Shown: one piece after another, positions 53,729-62,342 of the stretch
Layout of the letters: every line of letters starts with the position of its first letter
Position numbering within the stretch: position 1 is the first letter of the stretch
Assembly (NCBI GenBank): GCA_028282785.1
Contig: JANQHE010000005.1
Location: 44,980 to 108,979 of the forward strand
From: Bacteroidales bacterium
GTDB lineage: Bacteria; Bacteroidota; Bacteroidia; Bacteroidales; UBA12077
Direction of reading: 5' to 3'
DNA length: 64,000 nt
The notes under the pieces: generated by a model
The model's input: the letters and a program-made list of their open reading frames with translations, nothing else
The model's database searches: none
What the model was told of the DNA's origin: nothing
Position numbers and translations under genes: made by a program

Positions 53729-54823
53729 ATGAAAAATATTGTAATTTTAGGAGGATATGGTTTAGCTGGATTAGAAACCGCAAAACTATTAATTGAACAT
53801 ACGGATTGTAACATTATACTTGCAGGCAGAAATATTAATAAAGCCATTAAGGCAGCACAGGAATTGAATCAGGCTTTTAATAGTAACAAAGTACAAGGAT
53901 TAATGCTTAATGCAAATAATATCAATGATATGGCGAAAAAAATAAAAGACTATGACTTAATCATAGTTAGCATTCCTCTCGCTACGGTTGGTGATAATGT
54001 AGTAAAGGCAGCAATTAAAGCTGAAATCGATTATATTGATCTAAACCTGAATGATCAAAAACAGAAAACACTGAAAGAATCAGCCGGAATTATTAAAAAG
54101 AAAGGCTTAACATTTATATCTGAAGCCGGTTTTGTGCCGGGAACACCGGCTTTTATGCTTCGCTTGTTAAATGAAAAGTTTGACAAAATGAATGAAGTTA
54201 CATTTTCAGGGTATTTTAATGAAAAAGAAGTTTCCATTGGCACGTGTGAAGATATGATAAAAGAAGTTTCAACAAAACCGCTGGTTTTAAAAGATGGAAA
54301 ATGGATTGAATCTTCGGTAATGAAGAGTGTCGATTTTGATTTTGGTGATAAAATAGGCTTAAAGAAATGTTATCCATTGAGAATGGTAGAAATTGAAGAT
54401 CTGGCTGTACAAATGAACCTTGAGAAATGTGGTGTTTATTCGGCTGGTATTGGAGGAAAGGCCGGTTTAATATTGGTTGTGTGGAGTATGCTAAAATTAT
54501 ATAAAAAAGAATCTTCTGCTAAAAAAGGAACAAAATTACTATACAAAACTGTTAATAAAACTCGAAAACCACCTTATATGACTATGGTAAATGCAAAAGG
54601 AACAGGTTTAGTCGAAGGCAGAAAAAAAGATATAGCTCTTTCGTTATCACATAGTGATGGATGGATAGGTACGGCAATACCGGTTACAGCTTTCATATTT
54701 CAAATGTTGAATGGTACAATCAATAAACCCGGATTATATAGAATGGGCGAATTAGTTAACATTGATCAATTTAAAAATGATCTGATAAATTTAGGTATGG
54801 AGCTGGTTATTAAAGCAAGCTAG
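53729..54823 (+). CDS. Saccharopine dehydrogenase-like NAD(P)-binding oxidoreductase
   Basis: A 364-residue protein of the saccharopine dehydrogenase NADP-binding family. The Rossmann start is KNIVILGGYGLAGLETAKLL with GxGxxG-like spacing, then IILAGRNINKA (dinucleotide-binding Arg). The IDLNLNDQ and FISEAGFVPGTPAFMLRLL blocks match the family's core. The physiological substrate is unknown; homologues act on amino-acid adducts. The pair with the ATC-hydrolase-like gene suggests modification of an amino-acid or sulphur compound (inferred). Confidence 0.85.
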   Translation: MKNIVILGGYGLAGLETAKLLIEHTDCNIILAGRNINKAIKAAQELNQAFNSNKVQGLMLNANNINDMAKKIKDYDLIIVSIPLATVGDNVVKAAIKAEIDYIDLNLNDQKQKTLKESAGIIKKKGLTFISEAGFVPGTPAFMLRLLNEKFDKMNEVTFSGYFNEKEVSIGTCEDMIKEVSTKPLVLKDGKWIESSVMKSVDFDFGDKIGLKKCYPLRMVEIEDLAVQMNLEKCGVYSAGIGGKAGLILVVWSMLKLYKKESSAKKGTKLLYKTVNKTRKPPYMTMVNAKGTGLVEGRKKDIALSLSHSDGWIGTAIPVTAFIFQMLNGTINKPGLYRMGELVNIDQFKNDLINLGMELVIKAS

Positions 54824-54851
54824 CTATTGCATTCGTTCTCAAAAAAATATT

Positions 54852-55409
54852 ATGGGGATAGATATTAAATCAATAATTATAAGTTCGGCAATGGAACTTT
54901 TTGCAGAAAATGGTTATCATAATACCAAAATAAAAAGCATAGCAAGAAATTCAAATATAGCTGATGGCTTGGTTTATAATTATTTTAATTCTAAAGAAGA
55001 ATTATTTAATACGATTATCAGGGATTCGATCAACAACATAATTGAAACACACGATCCGTTTGATATGGAGATACAAACAGCAAGTTCAGGAAAAATATGT
55101 TCGAACGTTTTAAAAACGCTTTACGATCATTCTAATTTTTGGATATTAACATTTGAGGTTTTATTCAACCCTGAAACTTTAAAAGATTCCTATAATATGA
55201 TAAAGGCAAAGATCGATGTTCCGTTTCTAAGGTCCTTAACAAATTATTTAAAAAATACCGAGATAGTAGATTATGAAGAGCGATCAAATTTACTTTTTGT
55301 AGCAATATATGGAATGTATTATTCCTATTTATTCAAAGAAAAAGAACGTAATAAAGAAACTTATATGCGATACATAAAACATATCCATGAGATATTTTTA
55401 AGAAATTAA
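54852..55409 (+). CDS. TetR/AcrR family regulator
   Basis: A 185-residue regulator. The HTH at about residues 6-50 reads ISSAMELFAENGYHNTKIKSIARNSNIADGLVYNYFNSKEELF. The C-terminal domain is all-helical. It is the third gene of the operon with the saccharopine-dehydrogenase-like gene (28-base gap) and probably controls it by feedback. An inverted repeat at 52,755 is one possible site. Confidence 0.9.
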   Translation: MGIDIKSIIISSAMELFAENGYHNTKIKSIARNSNIADGLVYNYFNSKEELFNTIIRDSINNIIETHDPFDMEIQTASSGKICSNVLKTLYDHSNFWILTFEVLFNPETLKDSYNMIKAKIDVPFLRSLTNYLKNTEIVDYEERSNLLFVAIYGMYYSYLFKEKERNKETYMRYIKHIHEIFLRN

Positions 55410-55566
55410 GATAGATTTTAATTAACAGAGTAATGAAAATTAAGCTTTAAAACCGCAATAAATAGGGGCATAAATGATATATTTGTGCCCTGTTGAGCTT
55501 ATTCTTAATGAGAGAAGGGTTACTAAAAAGTTTAATTTCACAATAATATTAACCAAAATTAATTAC

Positions 55567-56640
55567 ATGGATTTACAAGACTTAGGATTTAATCGGGAAT
55601 TTGAAAACTATCGAAAAGAAAATAACCTTGAGTCCTTTCAGGTTGGGCGTGTAATTCTAGAACACAAGGAAAGGTATGTAGTTAAAACTGAGACAAAAGA
55701 ATATGAAGCGGAAATTATCGGCAACCTAAGGTTTACTGCAAGATCACGAGAGGATTTTCCAGCGGTGGGAGATTGGGTTGCAATCTCGGAATATGATAAG
55801 GATAAAGTATTAATTCATGCTATTTATCCAAGAAAAACGGTGATTGAAAGGCAGGCTGTAGGGAAATTTGGCGAAAAGCAGATCATTGCGTCCAATATAG
55901 ATTATGCTTTTATTGTTCAGGCGGTTGATAGAGATTTTAATATTAATCGAATTGAGCGCTATTTGGCCATTTGTAATAATTCAAAGGTAAAAGCTATTAT
56001 CATATTAAATAAAGTAGATCTGATTGATCATGATAAATTAACTGAAATAATAAAAGCCAGCCAAAGCAGGATTACTGCTGTACCTATTATCGCTTTAAGT
56101 AATAAAACAAAGCATGGTTATCTGTCACTAATGGAATATTTCGAAAAAGGAAAAACTTATTGTTTATTAGGTTCTTCTGGTGTGGGGAAATCTACTTTAA
56201 TGAACAATATCCTGGGTAGCGATCAAATGAAAACCAATACAATTAGCCAAAGTACCAGTAAAGGCAGACATGTAACAAGCCATCGGGAATTGGTTGTTTT
56301 GGAGAATGGCGGAATATTGATTGATAATCCCGGGATGCGTGAAGTTGGTATGACCGATTCTGGCGAAGGAATTGAAAAAACCTTTGAACAAATCGCAGAA
56401 TTGGCAGTAAACTGTAAATATGCAAATTGTACACATGCTCATGAAAACGGTTGTGCAGTTATTGAAGCTGTAAAGAATGATGAACTTGATAAGGCAGCTT
56501 ACGAAAACTACCTTAAAATGAAACGTGAAGAATCGTTTTTTGAACTATCGCAGGAGGAGAAACGGAAAAAAGACAAAGATTTTGGTAAAATGGTCAAGAA
56601 CGTAAAAAAGGACCTGAAGAAATTAAAAGGTAACAGATAA
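55567..56640 (+). CDS. rsgA: Ribosome small subunit-dependent GTPase RsgA
   Basis: About 357 residues. RsgA is a circularly permuted GTPase that checks late assembly of the 30S subunit. An OB fold lies at about residues 30-90. The G motifs come in permuted order: NKVDL (G4), then GSSGVGKSTLMN (G1), the switch region TTSHRELV-like (HVTSHRELVVL), and DNPGM (G3). The C-terminal zinc knuckle is CKYANCTHAHENGC. I chose ATG 55,567 (MDLQDLGFN); an ATG 31 codons upstream adds an unlikely extension. The last codons are duplicated at 57,385. Confidence 0.95.
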   Translation: MDLQDLGFNREFENYRKENNLESFQVGRVILEHKERYVVKTETKEYEAEIIGNLRFTARSREDFPAVGDWVAISEYDKDKVLIHAIYPRKTVIERQAVGKFGEKQIIASNIDYAFIVQAVDRDFNINRIERYLAICNNSKVKAIIILNKVDLIDHDKLTEIIKASQSRITAVPIIALSNKTKHGYLSLMEYFEKGKTYCLLGSSGVGKSTLMNNILGSDQMKTNTISQSTSKGRHVTSHRELVVLENGGILIDNPGMREVGMTDSGEGIEKTFEQIAELAVNCKYANCTHAHENGCAVIEAVKNDELDKAAYENYLKMKREESFFELSQEEKRKKDKDFGKMVKNVKKDLKKLKGNR

Positions 56641-56812
56641 ATTATATCCCAACGCTACCCTTTAATTCCCTGAAGGGGCCGAGCTATTTTTAATGTAATC
56701 TATAATCGTTGATACAACCTTTTTGATATTATTATTCACGTCTTCATTTGAAAATCGTATAACTGTTATCCCGTATTTTTCCATTTCAACGTTTCTGCCA
56801 ATATCATATTCC
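56620..56812. repeat. Duplicated segment, copy 1 (rsgA end plus DUF559 gene 3' half)
   Basis: About 190 bases with high identity to 57,385-57,579. It covers the last rsgA codons (KLKGNR and stop) and the C-terminal third of the DUF559 gene. The complete genes are on this copy. Confidence 0.85.
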
Positions 56813-57057
56813 TTTTGCAAATTATGTATTTTACCATCTATTTCAATTACTAGTTTAAATTTGTGGCAATAAAAATCAGCTATAAATCTTTCTATAGGGT
56901 GTTGTGCCTTAAATCTGACTCCTAATTGACTTTTTTTAAGATATCCCCATAATTTCATTTCTTCAGGAGTCATATTATTACGTAATTCCTTTGCTCTACT
57001 AAAAATCAAAGGACTGGCATTATAAAACATCGTTCTTTCAATAGTACGTTTTTTCAT
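56662..57057 (-). CDS. DUF559 domain protein (Vsr-like endonuclease fold)
   Basis: About 131 residues. The DUF559/PDDEXK-type core is KELRNNMTPEEMKLWGYLKK, then VRFKAQHPIERFIADFYCHKFKLVIEIDGKIHN, with the conserved Asp (ADFYC) and E-x-D (VIEIDG) of the endonuclease-like fold. ITVIRFSNEDVNNNIKKVV follows. Function is unknown; related to Vsr DNA mismatch endonucleases by fold. I chose the internal ATG 57,057 (MKKRTIERTMFYN). The gene is convergent with rsgA and ends 21 bases from it. Confidence 0.87.
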   Translation of the reverse strand: MKKRTIERTMFYNASPLIFSRAKELRNNMTPEEMKLWGYLKKSQLGVRFKAQHPIERFIADFYCHKFKLVIEIDGKIHNLQKEYDIGRNVEMEKYGITVIRFSNEDVNNNIKKVVSTIIDYIKNSSAPSGN

Positions 57058-57078
57058 TTCAGTGATAACTAAGACCAA

Positions 57079-57384
57079 TTTTAATGCTTAAAATATAAAG
57101 ATAATATTACATAAAGATTTTTGCACCCTTTAGGGGTGGGGCAATCAAAAATCAATAATAATTTTAGAATAATTATCTTACTATTCTTTACAAGAAAAAA
57201 TATGCCTTCCCCAAGTTAGAGAGTACAAGCATAATAATTTTTTACCTTCTTCATGTCAAAAATAACCCTTAACACATTTATTTTCCTAATTATCTGATAT
57301 AATAATATTGTAGTTACCAACGAGGTAATGAGAATGATAAAATATTCAATTGGAGTTGTTATATCCGATGACCTAAGTTAATAA
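57079..57384. other. Intergenic DNA between the two duplicated segments
   Basis: About 300 bases, AT-rich, with a CACCC-TTTAG-GGGTG hairpin near 57,124. No open frame of note. It was probably brought in or left by the duplication. Confidence 0.4.
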
Positions 57385-57579
57385 AAATTAAAAGGTAACA
57401 GATAAAATTATATCTCAACGCTACCCTTTAATTCCCTGAAGGGGCCGAGCTATTTTTAATGTAATCTATAATTGTTGATACAACCTTTTCGATATTATTA
57501 TTTAAGTCTTCATTTGAAAATCGCATAACTGTTATCCCGTATTTTTCCATTTCAACGTTTCTTCCTATATCATATTTCC
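57385..57579. repeat. Duplicated segment, copy 2
   Basis: Repeats 56,620-56,812 with few base changes, including the rsgA stop region. Neither gene is complete here. Confidence 0.85.
57428..57577 (-). pseudogene. 3' fragment of a DUF559 gene
   Basis: The last 50 codons of the DUF559 gene, with substitutions, cut off at about 57,577 where the sequence changes completely. It has no start. It arose by partial duplication of the intact gene 770 bases away. Confidence 0.8.
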
Positions 57580-57706
57580 GGTTACTTTTTGTATAAATCT
57601 ATTTCAGGACAAGCCCTCTTGTATTCCCCCTCGTAGCGGTAAAATTTATCTTTTAACAGGAGAACTGAGTAAATTAAGTTAGTAAAATAGCCGGTTTTAA
57701 TGCTTT

Positions 57707-59293
57707 TTAAAGCATCATAGTTTTTTGTATATGTATTTGTTCCAGGAAATAATCATCGTGGGATACCACAATCAATGTTCCTTCGTACTCATTAATAGCT
57801 GCTGTTAGGATATCCATATTTTGAATATCCAAATTATTTGTTGGCTCATCAAGGATTATTAAATCCGGGGCAAAATTATGAATGGTAAGGCAACATAATA
57901 TTAACCGCATTCTTTCACCTCCACTCAGCGTATTGCATTGCTTATCCCATTTTTCTTTAGAAAATAAAAAACGATTTAGTCTTATTTTTATTTCATGCTC
58001 CTGTAATGCATTGGTATTAAATAGTTCGGCTTGCTCATACACTTTTAATTTATCATCGATCAAAGAATAATCCTGGTCGATGTAAACCGGATTCTTAATT
58101 GCCTTGAAAAGTGACCCTGTTTTTGGTTCAACATCTCCCAAAATGAGTTTTATTAAAGTTGTTTTACCGGAACCATTCAATCCTTGCAAGCGAATACGTT
58201 CGCCACTTGATATCCGGAAACTTAAATTTTCTTTCCAAATAAATTGTGATCCGTAGTTGAAATTAATATTTTCTGCCTTAATTAAGATTTTACCTTTATG
58301 CAAAGCCGAATTATTGAAACCGAATCTTATTTTATCCATATCCGGCAAGGTAGAACGTAACAAAGTTAGCTCTTGCGAAATACCGCTGATCTTTTCAGCG
58401 TGTACATCTTTGGTTTTTGAAGAACTCTTTTCAGAATCATTCTTCATTTTATTCATCATGGTTTTAGGCATACCGGATTTTACTTGCTTTTTTCTTCCCC
58501 TTGCATCTAATTTGTTCATTCTTTCCAGGGTTTCGCGTTCTTTTTTACGGGCTTTTCTTAATGTTTTTTCTTTGCTATGTATCGTATTGCTTAAAGCATT
58601 ATTTTCTATTTGTTTTTGTCCGGTATAAAAATCATAATTGCCACCATAACTAGTTATTCCATGTTTACTTAGTTCGCACACAGTATCTAAAAGATTTAAC
58701 AATCTTCTGTCATGGCTTACTATGATCATTGTGTTGGAATTCGACCGAATAAAATCATAAAGTAATTGTCTTCCTGTCGTATCTAAATGATTGCTTGGTT
58801 CGTCCAGTAGAATAATTTCGGGTTGATGAATGGAAATACCGGCAAGAAAAACCTTTGTTTTTTGCCCTCCGCTTAACTTAGCTAATGTTTGAGATAAATC
58901 AAGTCCGGTTAATTGCCAGTATTTTAATGCTTCGTTACAACGTTCTTCTATCTCCCAATCGTCGTTAAGCACATGCAAATTTTCTTCTGTAAGTTTACCG
59001 TCTAGAATTTCTCTCAAAGCTTTAAATTTGTTTTCAACATGTAATGCCTGAGCTACAGTCAGATGGTTGTATTGCCCAAAAATTTGGGGCAGGTAATATG
59101 CCTGAGAATCCAGGCTTAGTTTTCCACTGGAATGGCGAAGATTGCCTGCAATTATTTTTAATAAGGTAGATTTACCCGTGCCGTTATTTCCGATAAGTGC
59201 AATTTTTTCATGCTTGTTAACAGTAAGATCAATATTATCAAACAGTAATTCTTTATCGGTATGTATATATGTAATATCCTGGAGAAAAATCAT
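57707..59293 (-). CDS. ABC-F family ATPase (ribosome-protection type)
   Basis: About 528 residues with two ATPase domains and no membrane part. Domain 1: Walker A GNNGTGKST, signature LSGGQKTK, Walker B IILLDEPSNHLD. A basic, coiled linker follows (about 235-310, KEKTLRKARKKERETLERM), the part that enters the ribosome in ABC-F proteins. Domain 2: Walker A GLNGSGKTT, signature LSGGERMR, Walker B LIILDEPTNNLD. The length and linker fit the Vga/Lsa/Msr-like group that can displace antibiotics, so resistance to a ribosome-targeting drug is possible but not shown. Start ATG 59,293 (MIFLQDITYIHT) is chosen over one 18 codons upstream. Confidence 0.9.
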   Translation of the reverse strand: MIFLQDITYIHTDKELLFDNIDLTVNKHEKIALIGNNGTGKSTLLKIIAGNLRHSSGKLSLDSQAYYLPQIFGQYNHLTVAQALHVENKFKALREILDGKLTEENLHVLNDDWEIEERCNEALKYWQLTGLDLSQTLAKLSGGQKTKVFLAGISIHQPEIILLDEPSNHLDTTGRQLLYDFIRSNSNTMIIVSHDRRLLNLLDTVCELSKHGITSYGGNYDFYTGQKQIENNALSNTIHSKEKTLRKARKKERETLERMNKLDARGRKKQVKSGMPKTMMNKMKNDSEKSSSKTKDVHAEKISGISQELTLLRSTLPDMDKIRFGFNNSALHKGKILIKAENINFNYGSQFIWKENLSFRISSGERIRLQGLNGSGKTTLIKLILGDVEPKTGSLFKAIKNPVYIDQDYSLIDDKLKVYEQAELFNTNALQEHEIKIRLNRFLFSKEKWDKQCNTLSGGERMRLILCCLTIHNFAPDLIILDEPTNNLDIQNMDILTAAINEYEGTLIVVSHDDYFLEQIHIQKTMML

Positions 59294-59593
59294 AATTTCT
59301 TTTTTTGTTAAATAAACTATTGGTACACTATAAGCAGTGCACTTCACATAACTATTTAAAAGAAATTATAATTTCATATTTTTCTATCTCCTTTTTATTA
59401 ATGAAATTAAGGTAAACGGATTACCTGTAAAAGTTCTACAAATATAATATTTTGTGGTTAAACTATCAATTCCAAAATCAGGAGATGATTTTAAAGCTGA
59501 TTTATATACCTTTTTTTAGCCCTTTTAAAGGGAAAATTGCTGTGTGGATTTTTGGACACAAGTGAAGTTACATGCATTCGTTGCTAAAAGAAG

Positions 59594-60295
59594 CTAATGC
59601 CCGGTTAAGTTAAGTAACTCCAAAGGTGATGAGATTATATAATCAGGCTGATGCATCCACGAACCGGTGTTTGCTCCACTATATTTTACAGCAACAGATA
59701 TAACCTTATTTGTATGATTTAATTCGGATTCGATATTTCTGGCAAATTGTACGTCTCCTTCATGATCTCCGACATAAATGACTGTTTTATTCTGAATTTC
59801 TCCGAAAATTTCCTGTAAACAAACTATTCCGCCAACAGGAGAAGGCTTTTGAGCATTGGCAGGTATGTTATCATAACCAATTATTGTTTTAAACCTTTCT
59901 ATCAGATTATTCTTTTCCAAAACCAGCTTAATATTCTTGGCAGAGTTTTGTGAACAGATACCTTGCGGGCAATTAAGCTGAATAACAGTGTCCTTGATGT
60001 TAGGAAATAATTCAACCGGTGTAGTATTCTTCAATTGAAATTCGCTCCAAAGTTTACCGGCAGCATTTGTTTCGGACTCTGTTAATCCGTAAAAATTTTT
60101 ATACAGGTCCTGCCAGTTTTTAGCTGCGTGATTGGCAAAATGATATTCCTTTTCGTTCCGTAAATATTTAGGTAAACCATTTCCGGATAACCTGGGAGCA
60201 ACCTGTGCCAATATTTGTTTGGTTATTTCTATATTTTTGGGAACGGAATTCACTAATGTTCCGTCATAATCCCAAAGTACGGCATCAACTTTCAT
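59594..60295 (-). CDS. HAD-superfamily hydrolase (phosphoglycolate phosphatase-like)
   Basis: A 233-residue HAD phosphatase. Motif I is LWDYDGTLVNS (nucleophile Asp9, Asp11). The cap is helical (NEKEYHFANHAAKNWQDLYK). Motif II Ser is in PQGICSQNSAKN, motif III Lys is in ANAQKPSPVGG, and motif IV acidic residues are in VIYVGDHEGDVQFARN. All catalytic groups are there. The substrate is unknown; the Gph/PGP-like layout fits. A tandem repeat lies 160 bases upstream, where its promoter should be. Confidence 0.9.
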   Translation of the reverse strand: MKVDAVLWDYDGTLVNSVPKNIEITKQILAQVAPRLSGNGLPKYLRNEKEYHFANHAAKNWQDLYKNFYGLTESETNAAGKLWSEFQLKNTTPVELFPNIKDTVIQLNCPQGICSQNSAKNIKLVLEKNNLIERFKTIIGYDNIPANAQKPSPVGGIVCLQEIFGEIQNKTVIYVGDHEGDVQFARNIESELNHTNKVISVAVKYSGANTGSWMHQPDYIISSPLELLNLTGH

Positions 60296-60456
60296 TTATA
60301 TAAAATTTATCTGGAACATAAAGTTAACAATTAGAATGTTAACTGTGGACTAAATTAAAAAATAATGCATAAGCCGGTTTTAGGCTTAGGCAAACAATAA
60401 CTTTAAGAGTCTTTAAACACCCGATTTTACTAGTACTCCAGAAATCAAAAAAAATG

Positions 60457-60544
60457 TAACTATATTTTCGAAAAGATATAACTACATTTTTGGAAAAACA
60501 TAACTACATTTTTTAAAAAATATAACTATGTTTTTTTAGCCCGG
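60457..60544. repeat. Four tandem 22-bp repeats
   Basis: TAACTA starts at 60,457, 60,479, 60,501 and 60,523, so the period is exactly 22 bases. Each unit is close to TAACTACATTTTTGGAAAAA plus two bases. The copies differ by single bases. They lie between the HU-like gene stop and the HAD gene start, on the promoter side of the HAD gene. Confidence 0.85.
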
Positions 60545-60594
60545 TAAGCATAGTTGTTTTTTTGTACCTACCGGGACTTTTAAAAGTGAAAAGT

Positions 60595-60981
60595 TTAATC
60601 GATCTTTTTGTATTCAAGAGTGCTTAAAATACTCTTTAAATCTTTACTTGGAGTAAATATTACTTTTGAGCTTTTAATACATGATGCATTCACTTCTTCT
60701 GCTGTTGGCATTCCGTTGCTGCTTATATTGATACGTAAACTGCCGATATCGCCCAGGCGAACTGCTTTGCCTTCGGCTAAACTATCCTTCATTACATCTA
60801 CCATGGCATATAATACAGCACGAATGTCGGCACCGCTAACCGTACTTATTTTTTCAATTGCTTTGGTAAAGCCTGCAAGGGTAAGTTCACCGTTTACATT
60901 AGCCGATGCATAATACTTTTTTTCGCCTCCTCCGGGAACACCCGGCTGGCCTCTTTCAATTACTTTAAATTTAATTGGCAT
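60595..60981 (-). CDS. HU-like DNA-binding protein with extended N-terminus (HU-HIG type)
   Basis: A 128-residue protein. The HU/IHF fold covers about residues 28-120: GELTLAGFTKAIEKISTVSGADIRAVL, AEGKAVRLGDIGSLRINISSNG and VIFTPSKDLKSIL. The N-terminal part IKFKVIERGQPGVPGGGEKKYYA and the GDIGSLRINI motif are characteristic of the Bacteroidota HU-like family common in Bacteroidales. It bends DNA or organises the nucleoid. It is a lone gene, upstream of the HAD gene on the same strand. Confidence 0.87.
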   Translation of the reverse strand: MPIKFKVIERGQPGVPGGGEKKYYASANVNGELTLAGFTKAIEKISTVSGADIRAVLYAMVDVMKDSLAEGKAVRLGDIGSLRINISSNGMPTAEEVNASCIKSSKVIFTPSKDLKSILSTLEYKKID

Positions 60982-61183
60982 AAATAAAAATTTTAAAGGT
61001 TAATAAATAATTTAATTAATAAAGGAGAATAATAAACTCCTTAAACTTTTATCTTTTCAATTCTTATGTTCCTTAAATTTTTTAGTGGCTTAGGTTAATC
61101 CGCCTTTTCTAAGTTCCGGCAGACAAATAACAGAACAATGGTAATAATCCGGAAATTGAAGTTAGTAAATATTAGCAAATTTG

Positions 61184-61316
61184 AAAATAAAAAATGCCTG
61201 TTGTTAAACAGGCATAACGTTAGAAATATTTTTGTTAAATTATTAGCAGGTACCGTATTAGCAGTTTTTTACAAGTTGCAAATTTATCTGCCGTTAGGCA
61301 TGACGTGCACTGGCAG
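61184..61316 (-). repeat. Repeated 3'-UTR element copy 1, with terminator
   Basis: On the minus strand the element lies after the DJ-1/PfpI gene. It has a conserved 40-base box with a small TGCC-TAAC-GGCA hairpin (61,289-61,300), about 75 variable bases, then a perfect 8-bp terminator stem TGCCTGTT/AACAGGCA (61,195-61,214) and a T-run. The same layout occurs at 62,148-62,271. Confidence 0.65.
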
Positions 61317-61442
61317 GTTAAATTAAAAATAATTGTACTTAATCCTCCCCGTAAGTGGGAATTGGGGAGGGAAGAGGCTTACCTATAGAATATAATTCTT
61401 TTTACAGCTTTAAGAAATGAGCCGGAAACGAAAAACTGAAGC

Positions 61443-62030
61443 TTACTTTAAATCGTACTCCATTCTTTTTGCGGTTTCTTCAACCACTTTTTTCCCCAAT
61501 AGCCTTTCAATTATATGAAATGACATGTTTATCCCGGCTGAAATACCTCCTGCGGTAATAATTTTCCCTTCATCTACAAATTTCACTCCCCGTATTACGG
61601 TTACTTTTGGGTATTCGTTTTCCAACCTGTCAAGGTCCATCCAATGGGTAGTGGCTTTTATATTATCAAGAATTCCTGATTGTGCCAAAAGAAAAGCACC
61701 TGTGCATATCGAGGCCAACATATCAACCTTGGCTTGCTGAGCCTTTATCCAGTTAAGGATTGTTTTATTTTTAATCTCAATATGCTCAGCCCCGTAGCCG
61801 CCCGGAATTATTAAAATATCAAATTCGGGATGGTTTTGAATTGTATATTCGGGTATAACCTTTAGCCCGTTCCGTGCAATAATTGTTTTATCAGATTCTC
61901 CTATGGTAAAGGCATTAAACAGTTTTGTATTATTTTCGGTTGCAACCGAAAATACTTCGAAAGGCCCTGCAAAATCTAATACTTCTACTTCATTGAACAG
62001 AAGGATGCCAACTTGTATGATTTCTTTCAT
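61443..62030 (-). CDS. DJ-1/PfpI family protein (GATase1-like)
   Basis: A 195-residue protein of the DJ-1/PfpI superfamily, close to isonitrile-hydratase/AraC-N-terminal types. It begins QVGILLFNEVEVLDFAGPFEVF. The nucleophile Cys109 is in the elbow MLASICTGAFLLAQSGIL, with the family block ATTHWMDLDRLENEYPKV after it and GGISAGINMSFHIIERL at the end. The conserved Asp/Glu residue of the N-terminus is present. Substrate unknown. A DNA-binding domain is absent, so it is an enzyme rather than a regulator. Confidence 0.9.
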   Translation of the reverse strand: MKEIIQVGILLFNEVEVLDFAGPFEVFSVATENNTKLFNAFTIGESDKTIIARNGLKVIPEYTIQNHPEFDILIIPGGYGAEHIEIKNKTILNWIKAQQAKVDMLASICTGAFLLAQSGILDNIKATTHWMDLDRLENEYPKVTVIRGVKFVDEGKIITAGGISAGINMSFHIIERLLGKKVVEETAKRMEYDLK

Positions 62031-62147
62031 TTTATAATTTTAGGTAAAAGGAATAAATCCATGTATAAAATTAACTATTTCCAAATATACATATTGTATA
62101 AAATTTACGGATTGATACCTTGATGATTCTTTAAAAAAAAAGTCCGA

Positions 62148-62271
62148 TAAAAAATGCCTGTTTGAAACAGGCTTAAGGTTTGGAATGTTTTTGTAATAAA
62201 AACATGGACTGTACTAGCAGCTTTTGCACACGTTGTAAATTTATCTGCCGTTAGGCATGACCTGTGCTGGC
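62148..62271 (-). repeat. Repeated 3'-UTR element copy 2, with terminator
   Basis: Lies after the NERD gene on the minus strand. The box around 62,233-62,271 is nearly identical to that of copy 1, including the TGCC-TAAC-GGCA hairpin. The terminator stem is GCCTGTT-TGA-AACAGGC (62,156-62,172) followed by a T-run. The middle part differs from copy 1. Confidence 0.65.
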
Positions 62272-62342
62272 GAGAGAAACTTTAACGAAAGTTAAGAGCT
62301 TATTTCTTTTTTTTGACTGCTACACAAATTGGTTCGAATGTT

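Noticed and set aside
60457..60544. CRISPR array
   Set aside because: The 22-bp units are directly adjacent with no unique spacers, and no cas genes are near.
61138..61326. 62-residue frame over the 3'-UTR element copy 1
   Set aside because: It crosses a terminator hairpin, is not kept in copy 2, and looks like chance.
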